A stretch of DNA of 64,000 nucleotides from Alphaproteobacteria bacterium (GCA_016124655.1 WGNI01000013.1:39739-103738), one strand, 5' to 3'; counted from the first letter of the stretch, positions 25,367-35,238 are shown. Numbers and translations: made by a program. Notes: generated by a model not told the origin, from the letters alone.

Positions 25367-26461
25367 TCAAACCCGGCGGAACCGCATCACTTTGGTGAGG
25401 AATGCGAGGTTGGTCGTTTCAAGCTGCAGCCCGGCTTCCGCGAACAGCGCCGGGAAATCCTCATCCTGATACGACGCATAGAACGGCTCGTGAAAGCCGT
25501 GCGGGAAATAGTCCAGCATGCGGTCGAGATCGGGCGCATCGCCGCGCTGCAGCGAATCCGCGAACACCAGCGCGCCGCCCGGCTTGAGCAAACGCGCGAA
25601 CTCCGCCGCCGCTTGTCGGCGCACTTTCGGCGGCAATTCGTGGAACAGATAGACGCACGTCACCGCATCGAAGCGCGCATCGTCGAACGGCGCGTGCTCG
25701 ATGGCGCCGACCGCAATGTCCGCCTGCGGCCACGCCCGCAGCCGCGCGCGCGCTTCATCGGCATAGGCCGGCGATAGATCGAGGCCCGTAACGTTCAGCT
25801 TCGGAAACGCGCCGAGGATTTGGCTCAAAAACCGGCCATTGCCGCACGCCGCATCGAGCACGCGCACGCGCCGCTGATCGCGTCCGCGCAAATACGCAGC
25901 GAGTTCGCCAAGCGCGATGCGCCGCATCGCGTCGGCCGCGCCGCCGAACAGGACTTCAACTTGCGTATCGTAGAGCGCCGCGCTTTCCCGTGTCAGCCAG
26001 CCGCCCGTCTGATAGTGGAAGTTCTGCAGATAATAGGCAGGATAGCGTTGCGCCGCATTGGTGTCGCGCACCTCAACGCCGCGCCGTTGCAGCCGCCGCG
26101 CATCCACCTTCGGCAAATCCTGGAAGAACCGCGCGGAATCGCGCAACGCCGACAGCGCCTGCTGAACGCCGACATCATTCGGCGCCGGATAAAGCCCGGC
26201 CTCGATGTTCGCGCGGTCCTTCGCGAACACGTCGAAAAACGCCTGACGGATGCGCGTGGGCGCGCCCTCGGGCGAGCGCGACGCAAACCGCGGCTCGCCG
26301 GGCCGGTCGAACGGGCCGGACAAGCGCCGCGCCAGCACGTAATGGCCCATATACCACGCCACGCGCGCGCTTTGCGCGGCTGCATAGCGCGCCCGCGCCA
26401 GCGTGCGGCCCGCATCCAGAAGCGCGCCCTGCGCGCCTACGCCTCGCCCGGTTCCGGCCAT
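25367..26461 (-). CDS. Class I SAM-dependent methyltransferase
   Basis: A 364-residue protein with an uncharacterised N-terminal half (about residues 1-190, rich in Arg and aromatic residues) and a Rossmann methyltransferase domain in the second half. Motif I is [16 protein letters not shown], followed by [16 protein letters not shown] and [19 protein letters not shown]. The target is not recognisable; small molecule is more likely than nucleic acid from the domain type. Its 5' end overlaps the upstream cysteine-cluster gene by 25 bases, and folB follows closely, so all are in one minus-strand operon. Confidence 0.87.
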   Translation of the reverse strand: MAGTGRGVGAQGALLDAGRTLARARYAAAQSARVAWYMGHYVLARRLSGPFDRPGEPRFASRSPEGAPTRIRQAFFDVFAKDRANIEAGLYPAPNDVGVQQALSALRDSARFFQDLPKVDARRLQRRGVEVRDTNAAQRYPAYYLQNFHYQTGGWLTRESAALYDTQVEVLFGGAADAMRRIALGELAAYLRGRDQRRVRVLDAACGNGRFLSQILGAFPKLNVTGLDLSPAYADEARARLRAWPQADIAVGAIEHAPFDDARFDAVTCVYLFHELPPKVRRQAAAEFARLLKPGGALVFADSLQRGDAPDLDRMLDYFPHGFHEPFYASYQDEDFPALFAEAGLQLETTNLAFLTKVMRFRRV

Positions 26462-26892
26462 TGCGTAATCCTCTTCATCAGCTGCCGCACTTTCATGTTG
26501 CGCTCCGGCCGTGTCTTGCCGCGCACGGACACGCCCGCTTCATGCACGCTCTCCGGATCGCCGGAGACGAGCGGATGCCACCAGCGCAAATCCTGTCCCT
26601 CATGCACCAGCCGGTATGCGCACGTCTTCGGCAGCCATGTCAGCGTGTCGATCGTGTCGGGCGTCAGCTTCACGCAATCGGAAACGATCTCTTGCCGCGC
26701 GGCGTAATTCGAGCATCGGCACGATTGCCCGTCGAGCAGTTTGCACGCCACGTCCGTCAGATAGATTTCGCCCGTGTCTTCGTCTTCGAGCCCAATCAGG
26801 CAGCACTTGCCGCAGCCGTCGCACAGCGATTCCCACTGTGCTTCGCTCATCGCCGGCAAGGGCGTGGTTCTCCAGAAGGGCGGCTCGGTCAT
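26437..26892 (-). CDS. YcgN/YkgJ family cysteine-cluster protein
   Basis: A 151-residue protein of the YcgN type (UPF0260). Cysteines are arranged as CDGCGKCC near residues 24-31, with further ones in [18 protein letters not shown] and LPKTCAYRL, suggesting a metal or iron-sulfur centre. [20 protein letters not shown] is the conserved C-terminal signature. Function unknown. Its ATG overlaps the stop of the RNA methyltransferase gene (ATGA). Confidence 0.92.
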   Translation of the reverse strand: MTEPPFWRTTPLPAMSEAQWESLCDGCGKCCLIGLEDEDTGEIYLTDVACKLLDGQSCRCSNYAARQEIVSDCVKLTPDTIDTLTWLPKTCAYRLVHEGQDLRWWHPLVSGDPESVHEAGVSVRGKTRPERNMKVRQLMKRITQWPEPGEA

Positions 26893-28190
26893 CGCGTGAA
26901 TACGCCCACGATTTCGACATGCGGGCTCCAGCGGAATTGGTCCACTGGCGTCACGCTGACAAGGGTGAACCCGCCATCGACGAGCGTCCGCGCGTCCCGG
27001 GCGAAAGTGCCTGCATCGCACGACACCGCCACCGCGCGCGAAACCTTGGAGGCAGCGATCTGCTCGGCCTGCAAGCGCGCCCCCGAACGCGGCGGATCGA
27101 ACGCCACCGCGTCGATCTTGCGCAGCTCCATCGCAGCGATCGGCGTGCGCAACAGATCGCGCCGCTCCGCAACCACATCGCGCAACGCTCCGCCGGCGCC
27201 GTCGGCCGCCCGCTTCAAGGCCGCGATCATCGCCGCATCGCCTTCCACGGCGAGCACTTCTGCGGTTTCCGCCAGTCGCAGCGCGAAGGTTCCAATCCCG
27301 CAGAACAAATCCGCCACGCGTTCCGCGCCCGCCATCGCATCGCAGACGAGCTTGGCCAGAACCGCTTCGCCCTCTGCGCTGGGCTGCAGAAACGCGCCCG
27401 GCGGCGGCGTCACGCGCGCGCGTCCCATCGCCAGAACCGGTGTGCGCCGGACAACAACGGGATCGCTGTCCAGCGACAGCCGCGCCAGATCGGCCCGGTC
27501 CGCGAATGCCGCCAGCGCCTCCGCCTGCGCGCGATCCTGCGCAACCACGCCGCCGCGCACATCCAGATCAAGGCCTGCATCGGTCGCGAGGCAATGCAGC
27601 GTCGCTTCTCCGCGCGGCGGCGCCAGCCTCAGCGCGATCTCGCGCAATTCCGGCAGCGCGCGCTGAAGCGCAGGCGTCAGCGCCGGACAGGTCTCCACCC
27701 CATGAACCCGCGCCCCGCCGCGCTCGATAAAGCCCACGCGCACGCCGCGCCCGGCGCGGATGGCGTGCAGCGTCGCGCGCCGCCGGCCCGCGCCCCAGGC
27801 GTCTATGGTCGGCGCAACCTCCGCCTCCAGCCCGCGCTTGCGCAGCGCCGCAGAAACCTGCGCGCGCTTCCACGCGAGCGAGGGGTGCAGCGCCCAGTGC
27901 TGCAATTGGCAGCCGCCGCATTTGCCGAAATGCGGGCAGGGCGGCTCGACCCGCTCCGCGCTCGCCTGCAAAATCTCCACGATCTCCGCCCGCGCGCCGA
28001 GCACCTGGGCGCGCACCCGCTCCCCCGGCAGCCCGAACGGCGCAAACAGCGGCCCGTCCTCGCCTTGCGCCACACCGTCGCCGCGCGCGCCGACCTCTGT
28101 CAGCGTCAGCTCCTTGAGCGCCGGTTGAGGCGGGTCATCCCCGCGCGCCTGGCCCGGCCGGGCCCGCGCCAGTCTGTTCAAACGCTTCAT
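26889..28190 (-). CDS. RNA 5-methyluridine methyltransferase, RlmD/RumA-TrmA family
   Basis: A 433-residue class I RNA methyltransferase. A TRAM-like N-terminal domain ([20 protein letters not shown] and onwards) is followed by the iron-sulfur cluster motif [14 protein letters not shown] (about residues 85-98). The catalytic domain has [23 protein letters not shown] and the nucleophilic cysteine in [12 protein letters not shown]. It methylates uridine C5 in rRNA or tRNA; which site is uncertain. The ATG at 28190 is chosen from the family N-terminus; the open frame continues upstream without homology. Confidence 0.93.
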   Translation of the reverse strand: MKRLNRLARARPGQARGDDPPQPALKELTLTEVGARGDGVAQGEDGPLFAPFGLPGERVRAQVLGARAEIVEILQASAERVEPPCPHFGKCGGCQLQHWALHPSLAWKRAQVSAALRKRGLEAEVAPTIDAWGAGRRRATLHAIRAGRGVRVGFIERGGARVHGVETCPALTPALQRALPELREIALRLAPPRGEATLHCLATDAGLDLDVRGGVVAQDRAQAEALAAFADRADLARLSLDSDPVVVRRTPVLAMGRARVTPPPGAFLQPSAEGEAVLAKLVCDAMAGAERVADLFCGIGTFALRLAETAEVLAVEGDAAMIAALKRAADGAGGALRDVVAERRDLLRTPIAAMELRKIDAVAFDPPRSGARLQAEQIAASKVSRAVAVSCDAGTFARDARTLVDGGFTLVSVTPVDQFRWSPHVEIVGVFTR

Positions 28191-28249
28191 GAGCGGTTCA
28201 GCCGGGCTGGGGTGAGATGGGCCACGTTCGAGAGGAACAGGAGATCGAT

Positions 28250-28765
28250 ATGCGTGGTCAAGCATTGCTCGCGGCGGCTGCGATGGCGGCGGCTTTGGCC
28301 GCGGCGCCGCAGGCCTCCGCGCAGGACGGATACTACCGCGGCCGGGACTATGAAGCCCAGCGCTGCGAACAGGTCCGCAACAGCCGCACCGCCGCCGGCG
28401 CTGTGCTGGGCGGCATCCTGGGCGCGGTCGTCGGCAACAATGTCGCCGGCAATGGCGCGCGCGGCGAAGGCGCGGTGCTGGGCGGCGTGGTCGGCGCGGT
28501 CGCCGGCGGCGCGATCGCGCGCAATTCCGGCGATTGCGACCGCGAGCGCCATCCCGACCGCTATGGCCGCTATGGCGATGACGCGCCCTACCATGACGAC
28601 CGCTATGGCCGCGACGAGGACCTCCTCGGCGGGCCGACCCCGGCCGGATATGGCGGCCGCCAGGCCTGCCGCTACGAAGACGTCTGGGTCGGCCATGGCC
28701 GCAACCGCCACATCGAGCAGGTCTGGGTGTGCGACGATCCCCGCAGCGGTTACGGGCGCTACTAG
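28250..28765 (+). CDS. Exported glycine-zipper 2TM domain protein
   Basis: A 171-residue protein with a cleavable signal peptide (about residues 1-24, ending ASAQ). A glycine-zipper domain follows at about residues 45-80 (AAGAVLGGILGAVVGNNVAG). The C-terminal half is rich in Tyr, Arg and Asp and ends with a disulfide-capable CRYEDVWVGHGRNRHIEQVWVC. Such proteins resemble outer-membrane 17 kDa antigen/SlyB relatives and are thought to act in the envelope. AGGAG precedes the ATG at 28250. Confidence 0.87.
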   Translation: MRGQALLAAAAMAAALAAAPQASAQDGYYRGRDYEAQRCEQVRNSRTAAGAVLGGILGAVVGNNVAGNGARGEGAVLGGVVGAVAGGAIARNSGDCDRERHPDRYGRYGDDAPYHDDRYGRDEDLLGGPTPAGYGGRQACRYEDVWVGHGRNRHIEQVWVCDDPRSGYGRY

Positions 28766-28846
28766 GCCGATCGTTACAGTGAAATGAAGGCGTCGGCCCT
28801 CGCGCAAGCGGGGGCCGATGTCGTCGGCGCGGGCAATGCGCCGGCC

Positions 28847-30148
28847 CTAGCGGGCAAGCCCCGAAAGGTTCAGCGCCGCACCGACCGCCGCGCTGGCGGC
28901 GATGACCACAAGCATTTTCGATTTCAAGCGGATAAGCGCAATCGAAGCGGCGAGCGCAAGGGCGGCGGCCCACACATCCACGGACGCGGCAACCGGCAAC
29001 TCCAGTCCCGTTCCCCACGGGAAGCGAATGCTTTCGCGATGTTGAAACAAGACGTGGCTCGCAAACACGAAGGCGAGCTGCGCGATAACGCCTAGCACCG
29101 CGGCGGTGATCGCAGCCAGCGCCGCCGACGCAATCCGGCTCGCGCGCAGCCGCTCCGCGAACGGCGCGCCAGCGAAGATCCACACATAGGACGGCGCAAA
29201 GGTTTGCCATGCGGCCATGGCCGCGCCGGCCAGCGCGAGCGCCGCGCCGCCGCCGCTTGCCTGGTAGGCCGCGAGAAAGCCCACAAACACGTTGACCAGC
29301 ACCAAAGGCCCCGGCGTCGTCTCCGCCAGCCCGAGCCCGTCAATCATCTGCGACGCGGTGAGCCAGCCGTGCACGTCCACCGCCTGCTGCTGCAGATAGG
29401 CAAGCACCGCGTACGCCCCGCCGAATGTCACCACGGCCAGATGGGCGAAGAGCCCGCCGATCTCCGCCAGAATATGGTCGGGACCAAGCCACAGGAGGCA
29501 CGCGCCCAGCGGCCCCAGCCACGCCGCGGTCCAAAGCCCCGCCGCCAGAAATGCGGAGCGCGAGGTTTGCCGGGTCAAGAGGGAAGAGGGCGACGGCGCC
29601 GCGCCGGAGGCGCCCCTGCGCAGCAAGCCAATGAGCGCCGCCGCCAAGATCACCAGCGGAAACGGGATGCCGAAAGTCATCAACGCCACGAACGCCGCCA
29701 CAGCGATCGCGACGTCAAATCCGCTCTTCAGCGCGCGCCGCGACACCTTGATCAAGGCTTCGATCACGAGCGCCAGGACGGCAGCCTTGATGCCATAGAA
29801 GAAGGCCGCCACGACCGGCGCCTGCGCTGCGGCCGCATAAATCCAGGCCAGGCCGATCACCAGGAACGTGCCGGGCAATACGAACAGCGCGCCCGCAACC
29901 ACGCCGCCGCGCACGCCGTGCAAGAGCCAGCCGACATAGGTCGCCAATTGCTGCGCCTCAGGACCAGGCAAAAGCATGCAATAGTTCAGCGCATGCATGT
30001 AGCGCGCGTCTTCGATCCACTTCTTCTCATCGACGAAGATGCGGTGCATCAACGCGATCTGCCCCGCCGGACCGCCAAAGCCGAGGCACCCAATCCGAAA
30101 ACAGGCTGCGGCAAAGTCCCTGAAGCTGGGCGGGTTGGGGTTCATCAT
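28847..30148 (-). CDS. chrA: ChrA family chromate transporter (two-domain)
   Basis: A 433-residue inner-membrane protein with two homologous ChrA halves. The first has CFRIGCLGFGGPAGQIALMHRIFVDEKKW followed by LPGPEAQQLATYVGW. The second has HLAVVTFGGAYAVLAYLQQQAV and GLGLAETTPGPLVLVNVFVGF. Members export chromate with varied efficiency, and many have no proven role in resistance. The ATG at 30148 follows GGAG by eight bases; other ATG codons lie next to it. It is a standalone gene with no chrB nearby. Confidence 0.93.
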   Translation of the reverse strand: MMNPNPPSFRDFAAACFRIGCLGFGGPAGQIALMHRIFVDEKKWIEDARYMHALNYCMLLPGPEAQQLATYVGWLLHGVRGGVVAGALFVLPGTFLVIGLAWIYAAAAQAPVVAAFFYGIKAAVLALVIEALIKVSRRALKSGFDVAIAVAAFVALMTFGIPFPLVILAAALIGLLRRGASGAAPSPSSLLTRQTSRSAFLAAGLWTAAWLGPLGACLLWLGPDHILAEIGGLFAHLAVVTFGGAYAVLAYLQQQAVDVHGWLTASQMIDGLGLAETTPGPLVLVNVFVGFLAAYQASGGGAALALAGAAMAAWQTFAPSYVWIFAGAPFAERLRASRIASAALAAITAAVLGVIAQLAFVFASHVLFQHRESIRFPWGTGLELPVAASVDVWAAALALAASIALIRLKSKMLVVIAASAAVGAALNLSGLAR

Positions 30149-30405
30149 AAGCCGCGCTCCACGCACGCCCGAACGAGCGTCATGAAGCGGGTCTTGGACG
30201 GCGAACCATCTTGGATGGGCGCCCGCACTTGCCCACGCGGGAAACTAGTGTTCAACGCAGCGATTGTCACGCCGTTTCCCGTCGCCCGCCTCACCGCGAC
30301 GCTGCCCCAACGTCGGCACATTTGACGTTCGCCGCAAATGGCCTTTGATTCGTCAGGTTCTCATCCGAAGCTCTCGCCATTGCTCAGGAAAGCCCGTCCC
30401 GCTCC

Positions 30406-30714
30406 ATGAATAACCCTGCCATCGCGCTCGCGCTTCTGGCCGTCGCCAGTTGCGCCACAACCGACGTCCCCACCGGCGAGACCTGGCTCTGGCGCTGCGA
30501 TGGCGGCGTGACCTTCACGTCGGCCAACACAACCGGCGGCAACGCCTACATCGAAGCCGGCGGACAAACCTATCGCTTGCCCGGCGTCGTCGCGGGATCA
30601 GGCGTGCGCTATTTCGATGGTCGCGTGGAATTCTGGGAGCATGGCGGAGACGCAATGCTCAACGGCGCCGCTGGCGGACCGTACGAGAATTGCAGGAACG
30701 ATCCCAAATCGTGA
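30406..30714 (+). CDS. Small lipoprotein, MliC-like (lysozyme inhibitor fold)
   Basis: A 102-residue lipoprotein. The lipobox ends AVASC (Cys16). The mature part matches the MliC/PliC pattern: WRCDGGVTFTSANTT, then GQTYRLPGVVAGSGVRYFDG, then VEFWEHGGDAMLNG, and a final cysteine (ENC) that could pair with the first. MliC proteins protect against C-type lysozyme at the envelope. The match is by pattern only. It stands alone in a gap between chrA and tlyA, with about 240 bases of featureless sequence before it. Confidence 0.75.
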   Translation: MNNPAIALALLAVASCATTDVPTGETWLWRCDGGVTFTSANTTGGNAYIEAGGQTYRLPGVVAGSGVRYFDGRVEFWEHGGDAMLNGAAGGPYENCRNDPKS

Positions 30715-30794
30715 CGCTGACGCTCGTCCTGCGATAAGCTCCGAATGGATGCGAACCGCGCTTCGAAAATCGCCGCCGCCTCTACGATCCGGTC

Positions 30795-31526
30795 CTAGCC
30801 CCGCCGCGCGTAAACCAGAAGCTCGAGATTGCCGTCGCCGCCTTTGATCGGGCTGTCGCAAAAACCCTGCACGAAAAACCCTTCCAGCCCGTCGAGCGCA
30901 GCGATCGCAGCGCCCGCGGCGTTGCGCGCGACCGCTTCCTCCAGCACGCCGGACTTTCCGCCCGCGCCGGGTCCGGCTTCGAATTGGGGTTTGACGAGCG
31001 CGATCAGCTCCGCCTCCGGCGCCGCCAGCGACAACGCAACAGGCAGCGCCTTCTCCAGCCCGATGAAGCTGACATCGCACACAATCAGGCTCGGCGCCTC
31101 GGGGATCATGGCGCGCGTCAGCGCGCGTGCGTCGGTTTTCTCCAGAACAACGACGCGCGGATCGTTGCGCAAAGCGTCAATCATTTGGCCCGTTCCGACA
31201 TCGACCGAAAACACCTTCGCCGCGCCGCGCGATAAAAGCACATCCGTGAAACCGCCCGTCGATGCGCCGATATCCAGGCTCACGCGGCCCGCGGGATCGA
31301 CCCTGAATGCATCAAGCGCAGCAATGAGCTTCAACCCGCCGCGCGACGCCCAGGGATGCGCGGGCGTGAAAGAGAGGTCTGCGTCCGGGTCCACCATGTC
31401 GGATGGTTTTGCAATCGCTGCGCCGTCGGCCGTCACGCCGCCCGCTACGATCGCGGCCTGCGCCTGCGCGCGCGAAGCGGCCAGGCCGCGCTCCACCAGA
31501 ACCACGTCGGCGCGCTTTCGGGTCAT
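30795..31526 (-). CDS. tlyA: TlyA family rRNA 2'-O-methyltransferase / hemolysin-like
   Basis: A 243-residue protein with an S4 RNA-binding domain at the N-terminus (TRKRADVVLVERGLAASRAQ). An FtsJ-type methyltransferase domain follows (DIGASTGGFTDVLLSRGA, then VSFIGLEKALPVAL and LVKPQFEAG). TlyA proteins 2'-O-methylate 16S and 23S rRNA; their hemolytic activity is debated. The ATG at 31526 puts the S4 domain at the very N-terminus, as in the family. It lies 50 bases downstream of an M23 peptidase gene on the same strand. Confidence 0.94.
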   Translation of the reverse strand: MTRKRADVVLVERGLAASRAQAQAAIVAGGVTADGAAIAKPSDMVDPDADLSFTPAHPWASRGGLKLIAALDAFRVDPAGRVSLDIGASTGGFTDVLLSRGAAKVFSVDVGTGQMIDALRNDPRVVVLEKTDARALTRAMIPEAPSLIVCDVSFIGLEKALPVALSLAAPEAELIALVKPQFEAGPGAGGKSGVLEEAVARNAAGAAIAALDGLEGFFVQGFCDSPIKGGDGNLELLVYARRG

Positions 31527-31575
31527 TTTGGAAGCGTGGCCGCAGGACGGGCCATGCGCAAGAAGGGCCGGCGCC

Positions 31576-32307
31576 TCAAGGCGGGGGAAAATCGAACGGG
31601 CTGCGCGCCTCCAGGCCGAATGAAGCGCGGGGATTGGCGTAGTCGCCGATGAGCACTTCGTAGTGCAGATGGATCGGCACGGCATAGCCCGCGGTCTGCC
31701 CCATCTGGCCGATCACCACGCCGCCCGCGACCGTGTCGCCCACTGCGGTCCCGTCCGCGAACGACGCCAGATGCGCGTAGCGCGTATGCACGCCGCCGCC
31801 ATGATCGATCAGCAGCATGTTGCCGAAATCGTCGCGGTATTGGCGTTCGATCACCACTCCGTCGGCCGCGGCGCGGATCGGGACGCCGGTGCGGGCGTGA
31901 TAGTCGAGGCCTTTGTGCGGGCGTCCGTTGCGCGGCCCGAACCCGGAAGAAAGGCAGGCGCCTTCGGCAGGATTCACCGCCAGCGCAACGCCGTTCACCA
32001 GCACGATCGGCGCGTAGTTCACAACGAAACGCTCCGCGTCCGCCGCCGGCGCATTGGAGACCGCCATCTGCGGACACAGCGCCAGCCGGGGGCCGAACGC
32101 CTCACGCCAGGCCGTGGCCGGCGGCGGCGTGGGCGCAGCGGGCGTTTGCGGTGGCGCGGCGACCGGCTGAGGCGCAGCAGCGCTCGCAGCGGCGGTGCGC
32201 GGCGTCAGCGTCTCCACCGTCGCGCAGCCGACCATGCCCTGCGACACCAACCACCCCATGCCGGCGATCGCCGCCAGCCCGACCAAACGCGCCAATGCGC
32301 CAGCCAT
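31576..32307 (-). CDS. M23 (LytM) family peptidoglycan endopeptidase
   Basis: A 243-residue envelope protein with an N-terminal hydrophobic segment ending VGC, which could be a membrane anchor or lipobox. A Pro/Ala-rich linker follows, then a C-terminal LytM domain. Zinc-site motifs are HKGLDYHARTGVPIRAAADG, GVHTRYAHL and HLHYEVLIG, so the catalytic histidines look intact. It should cut peptide crosslinks in murein. GGGAGGG lies just upstream of the ATG at 32307. Confidence 0.92.
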   Translation of the reverse strand: MAGALARLVGLAAIAGMGWLVSQGMVGCATVETLTPRTAAASAAAPQPVAAPPQTPAAPTPPPATAWREAFGPRLALCPQMAVSNAPAADAERFVVNYAPIVLVNGVALAVNPAEGACLSSGFGPRNGRPHKGLDYHARTGVPIRAAADGVVIERQYRDDFGNMLLIDHGGGVHTRYAHLASFADGTAVGDTVAGGVVIGQMGQTAGYAVPIHLHYEVLIGDYANPRASFGLEARSPFDFPPP

Positions 32308-32450
32308 GACGCCCTCCCAACTTCGCAACAGCGCACTGGGCGCCGCCGGGGGGTCGCGCGCAAGGGGAGACGCCAAGCTGTGATAAGCGTTACGCGCCTT
32401 CGTTGCGGCGCAGCACGGCTTGGCCTATCACCGCCGCTCGATTTTGAACC

Positions 32451-33881
32451 ATGTCAAAGGACGACGCTTTCCGCCCCAAGGCCCGCCGGCCACGCGGGCT
32501 CATCGACCGGCGCGGGCCCCAGCTCGCCGCCGAACGCGACCTCGTGGCGAAAATTTCGCGCGTCTACGAGGCCTGGGGCTTCGAGCCGCTGGAGACCTCC
32601 GCGTTCGAATATGCCGATGCGCTGGGGAAATTCCTGCCGGATCAGGATCGCCCGAACGAGGGCGTGTTTTCACTCTTGGATGACGACGAGCAATGGCTGT
32701 CGCTGCGCTATGATCTGACCGCGCCGCTCGCGCGCTTCGTCGCGGAAAATTACGACGCGCTGCCGAAGCCGTATCGCCGCTGGGCCGCGGGCCCGGTCTG
32801 GCGCAACGAAAAACCGGGGCCGGGACGCTTCCGCGAATTCTGGCAGTGCGATGCTGATACCGTCGGCGCCGCCTCGCCCGCCGCGGACGCGGAAATGATC
32901 GCCATGGCCTGCGCGGCGCTGGAGGCGGCGGGGCTGTCGCGCGACCAATACGTCGTGAACTACTCAAGCCGGCGCGTGCTCGATGCGTTGCTTCAGGCCA
33001 TCGGCGTCGGCGAAGGCGATCATGCGGTCCGGCTGATCGTGCTGCGCGCCATCGACAAGCTCGATCGGCTTGGCGCCGCCGGCGTGCGCGATCTCCTGGG
33101 CGGCGGCCGCAAGGATGAATCCGGCGACTTCACCAAGGGCGCAGGGCTGGATCAGGCTCAGATTGAAGTCATCTTGAACTTTTTCGCAGCCGACGATCAG
33201 GCGGCGGTCATGAATGCCAGCTTTGACATGTTGTCGGGCAATGGCGCCTTTGAAGAATTGACGTTGATTGGTGGGGTGCTGAAGTCGCTCGGCGCATCAG
33301 GAAACGCCGCGCTCGATTTCTCCATCGTCCGCGGCCTGGAATATTACACCGGCGCCGTGTTCGAAGCGCAGCTCATCAGCGGCGACGGCGCAAGCTTCGG
33401 CTCCATTGGCGGCGGCGGCCGCTACGATGATCTCGTCTCCCGCTTCAAGGGTCAGGCCATCCCCGCGACAGGATTCTCCGTTGGCGTTTCCCGTCTCGCC
33501 GCGGCGCTGCAGCAAATGGCGCAAACGCAAGCCGATGGTCCCATCGTGGTCTTGCCGTTCGATCCCGAGGGCATGGCCGATTGTTTCTCCATCGCGCAAG
33601 AAGTGCGCGCGGCCGGTTTTTCAGCGGAAGTCTATCTCGGCGGCTCCGGCCCCAAGGCGCAGCTGAAATACGCCGACAAGCGCAACGCGCCGTTGGCGAT
33701 CATCCTGGGCGGCGACGAGCGCGCGAACGGTCAAGTCACGGTGAAGGACTTAAAGCTCGGCGCAAAACTCTCCGCCGAAGCCGGCGACGATCGCGAGGCC
33801 TACAAACAAGCGCAGGACCGCATCCAGCAAACCATCCCCCGCGCCGATCTCATCGCCGCCGTGCGCAAGGCGCTGTCGTGA
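32451..33881 (+). CDS. hisS: Histidine-tRNA ligase
   Basis: A 476-residue class II aminoacyl-tRNA synthetase of the alphaproteobacterial HisRS type. Visible motifs are the core YEAWGFEPLETSAFEY, motif 2 around FREFWQCDADTVG, the histidine-specific RGLEYYTGAVFE, and GGGGRYDDLVSRF leading into the C-terminal anticodon-binding domain. It heads the hisS-hisZ-hisG run, in which hisZ is its paralogue. A type B repeat separates it from hisZ. Confidence 0.97.
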   Translation: MSKDDAFRPKARRPRGLIDRRGPQLAAERDLVAKISRVYEAWGFEPLETSAFEYADALGKFLPDQDRPNEGVFSLLDDDEQWLSLRYDLTAPLARFVAENYDALPKPYRRWAAGPVWRNEKPGPGRFREFWQCDADTVGAASPAADAEMIAMACAALEAAGLSRDQYVVNYSSRRVLDALLQAIGVGEGDHAVRLIVLRAIDKLDRLGAAGVRDLLGGGRKDESGDFTKGAGLDQAQIEVILNFFAADDQAAVMNASFDMLSGNGAFEELTLIGGVLKSLGASGNAALDFSIVRGLEYYTGAVFEAQLISGDGASFGSIGGGGRYDDLVSRFKGQAIPATGFSVGVSRLAAALQQMAQTQADGPIVVLPFDPEGMADCFSIAQEVRAAGFSAEVYLGGSGPKAQLKYADKRNAPLAIILGGDERANGQVTVKDLKLGAKLSAEAGDDREAYKQAQDRIQQTIPRADLIAAVRKALS

Positions 33882-33898
33882 GAGTGCGCGACGCCCTC

Positions 33899-34085
33899 GC
33901 CGCCGCCCCCTCAGTCGCGCTGACGCGCGACAGCTCCCCCTCGCGGGGGAGCACGGCGGACGATGCTGAAACGTTCGAGATTGGCCGTCCTTCCCCGCGA
34001 GGGGAAGGTGTCATCCCGGACTTGATCCGGGATGACGGATGGGGCGGAACCCGCGACTTGGGCATCTCCCCCGTTAGTCAGCGCT
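33899..34085. repeat. Palindromic intergenic repeat, type B, copy 2
   Basis: Between hisS and hisZ. The left side holds CCCCCTCAG, CGCGCTGACGCGCG and CTCCCCCTCGCGGGGGAG; the right side CCTTCCCCGCGAGGGGAAGG followed by the hairpin TCATCCCGG-ACTTGAT-CCGGGATGA. Bases 33977-34047 match 63718-63788 at 70 of 71 positions. It lies inside a presumed operon. Confidence 0.85.
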
Positions 34086-34110
34086 GCACGCCTTTGGGGA
34101 CCACGCGGCC

Positions 34111-35238
34111 ATGACCCCCGCCGAAGCCCGCGCCGCCGTGCGCGCCGTCGTGGAGGCGGCGAGCCCCGTCTGGATCGATCCTCCGATCGTGCAGCCCGGC
34201 GCGCTCTATCTTGAGCTGCTGGGCGAAGACGTGCGCCGCCGCGCGCTGATGCTGCAGGACGAAGACGGCGCCGATCTCTGCCTGCGTCCGGACATGACCG
34301 TGCCCGCCCTGCGCGTCGCGCTGGCGCAGACGCCGCCGCCGCCGCCGCCGCTGATCGCCTATGACGGGCTGGTGTTCCGCAAGCAGGCGTCCGGCAGCGC
34401 GCGCGAACGCGAATTCGTGCAGGTCGGCGCCGAATGGATCGGCCGCGCCTGGCCCGCTGCGCAGACGCCGGAAACCGAAGTGGTTGCGCGCGCGCTGGAA
34501 GGCTGCCGCGCCGCGGGCGTCGAGCCTGCCTTGACGCTTGGCGATGCATCCCTGGTCGGCGCGTTTGTGCGCGCGTGCGGCGTCGGCGCCCCTTGGGACG
34601 CGCGCGTGCTGCGCGCGCTGGCGCGACCCGACGGCCTGCGCGCGCTGCGCGACGCGCTCGCTGCGCCGGTGCGCGAAGACCCCATGGCCGCCGCCATCGC
34701 GTCGCTGCCCCAGGAGAACGCCGAGCGCGTCTTGACCGAAATGCTGCGCCTGGGCGGCGTCAGCCTCGTCGGCGCGCGGTCGGCGGGCGAAATCGCCGAT
34801 CGCGTGCGCGCGAAGTATTTTACAGACGGCGAAACCAAACCCAGCGCGGCCGCGCTGGAGCTGTTGAGCGCGCTGGTCGCGATCAACGCGCCGCTGGCCG
34901 AGGGCGTCGCCAGCATGGAGCGGCTCCTGGACAATCCCGCGCTTACCAAGCGCGAGGAGGCGCGCCAGGCGGCGGCGTCTGTCGCAGCCCATCTCGCAGC
35001 GCTTGGCGAACAGGTCGATCTGCCCGCGCGCACGCATTTCGCGCCCGGCCTGATGCGCGGCGTGGGCTATTATGACGGCCTCGTGTTTGAGCTGGAGGCC
35101 GCAAGCCTCGGCGAACGCGCCAGCCTCGGCGGCGGCGGCCGATACGATGCGCTGGTGCGCCGGCTCGGCGGCGAGCCAGATCTCTGCGCGGCCGGCTTCG
35201 TGCTGCGTCCGCAACGCTTGGCCGAGGCCGCGTCATGA
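34111..35238 (+). CDS. hisZ: ATP phosphoribosyltransferase regulatory subunit
   Basis: A 375-residue HisRS-like protein lacking the anticodon-binding domain, as expected for HisZ, the regulatory partner of HisG in the first step of histidine synthesis. It keeps the class II fold (ADLCLRPDMTVPALRVAL, YDGLVFRKQ and GYYDGLVFELEA near the C-terminus). It is shorter and more divergent than the neighbouring hisS. Its stop overlaps the hisG start (ATGA), which supports the partnership. Confidence 0.95.
   Translation: MTPAEARAAVRAVVEAASPVWIDPPIVQPGALYLELLGEDVRRRALMLQDEDGADLCLRPDMTVPALRVALAQTPPPPPPLIAYDGLVFRKQASGSAREREFVQVGAEWIGRAWPAAQTPETEVVARALEGCRAAGVEPALTLGDASLVGAFVRACGVGAPWDARVLRALARPDGLRALRDALAAPVREDPMAAAIASLPQENAERVLTEMLRLGGVSLVGARSAGEIADRVRAKYFTDGETKPSAAALELLSALVAINAPLAEGVASMERLLDNPALTKREEARQAAASVAAHLAALGEQVDLPARTHFAPGLMRGVGYYDGLVFELEAASLGERASLGGGGRYDALVRRLGGEPDLCAAGFVLRPQRLAEAAS

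Noticed and set aside
34111..35238. A second histidine-tRNA ligase gene.
   Set aside because: The protein lacks the anticodon-binding domain and overlaps hisG, so it is HisZ.
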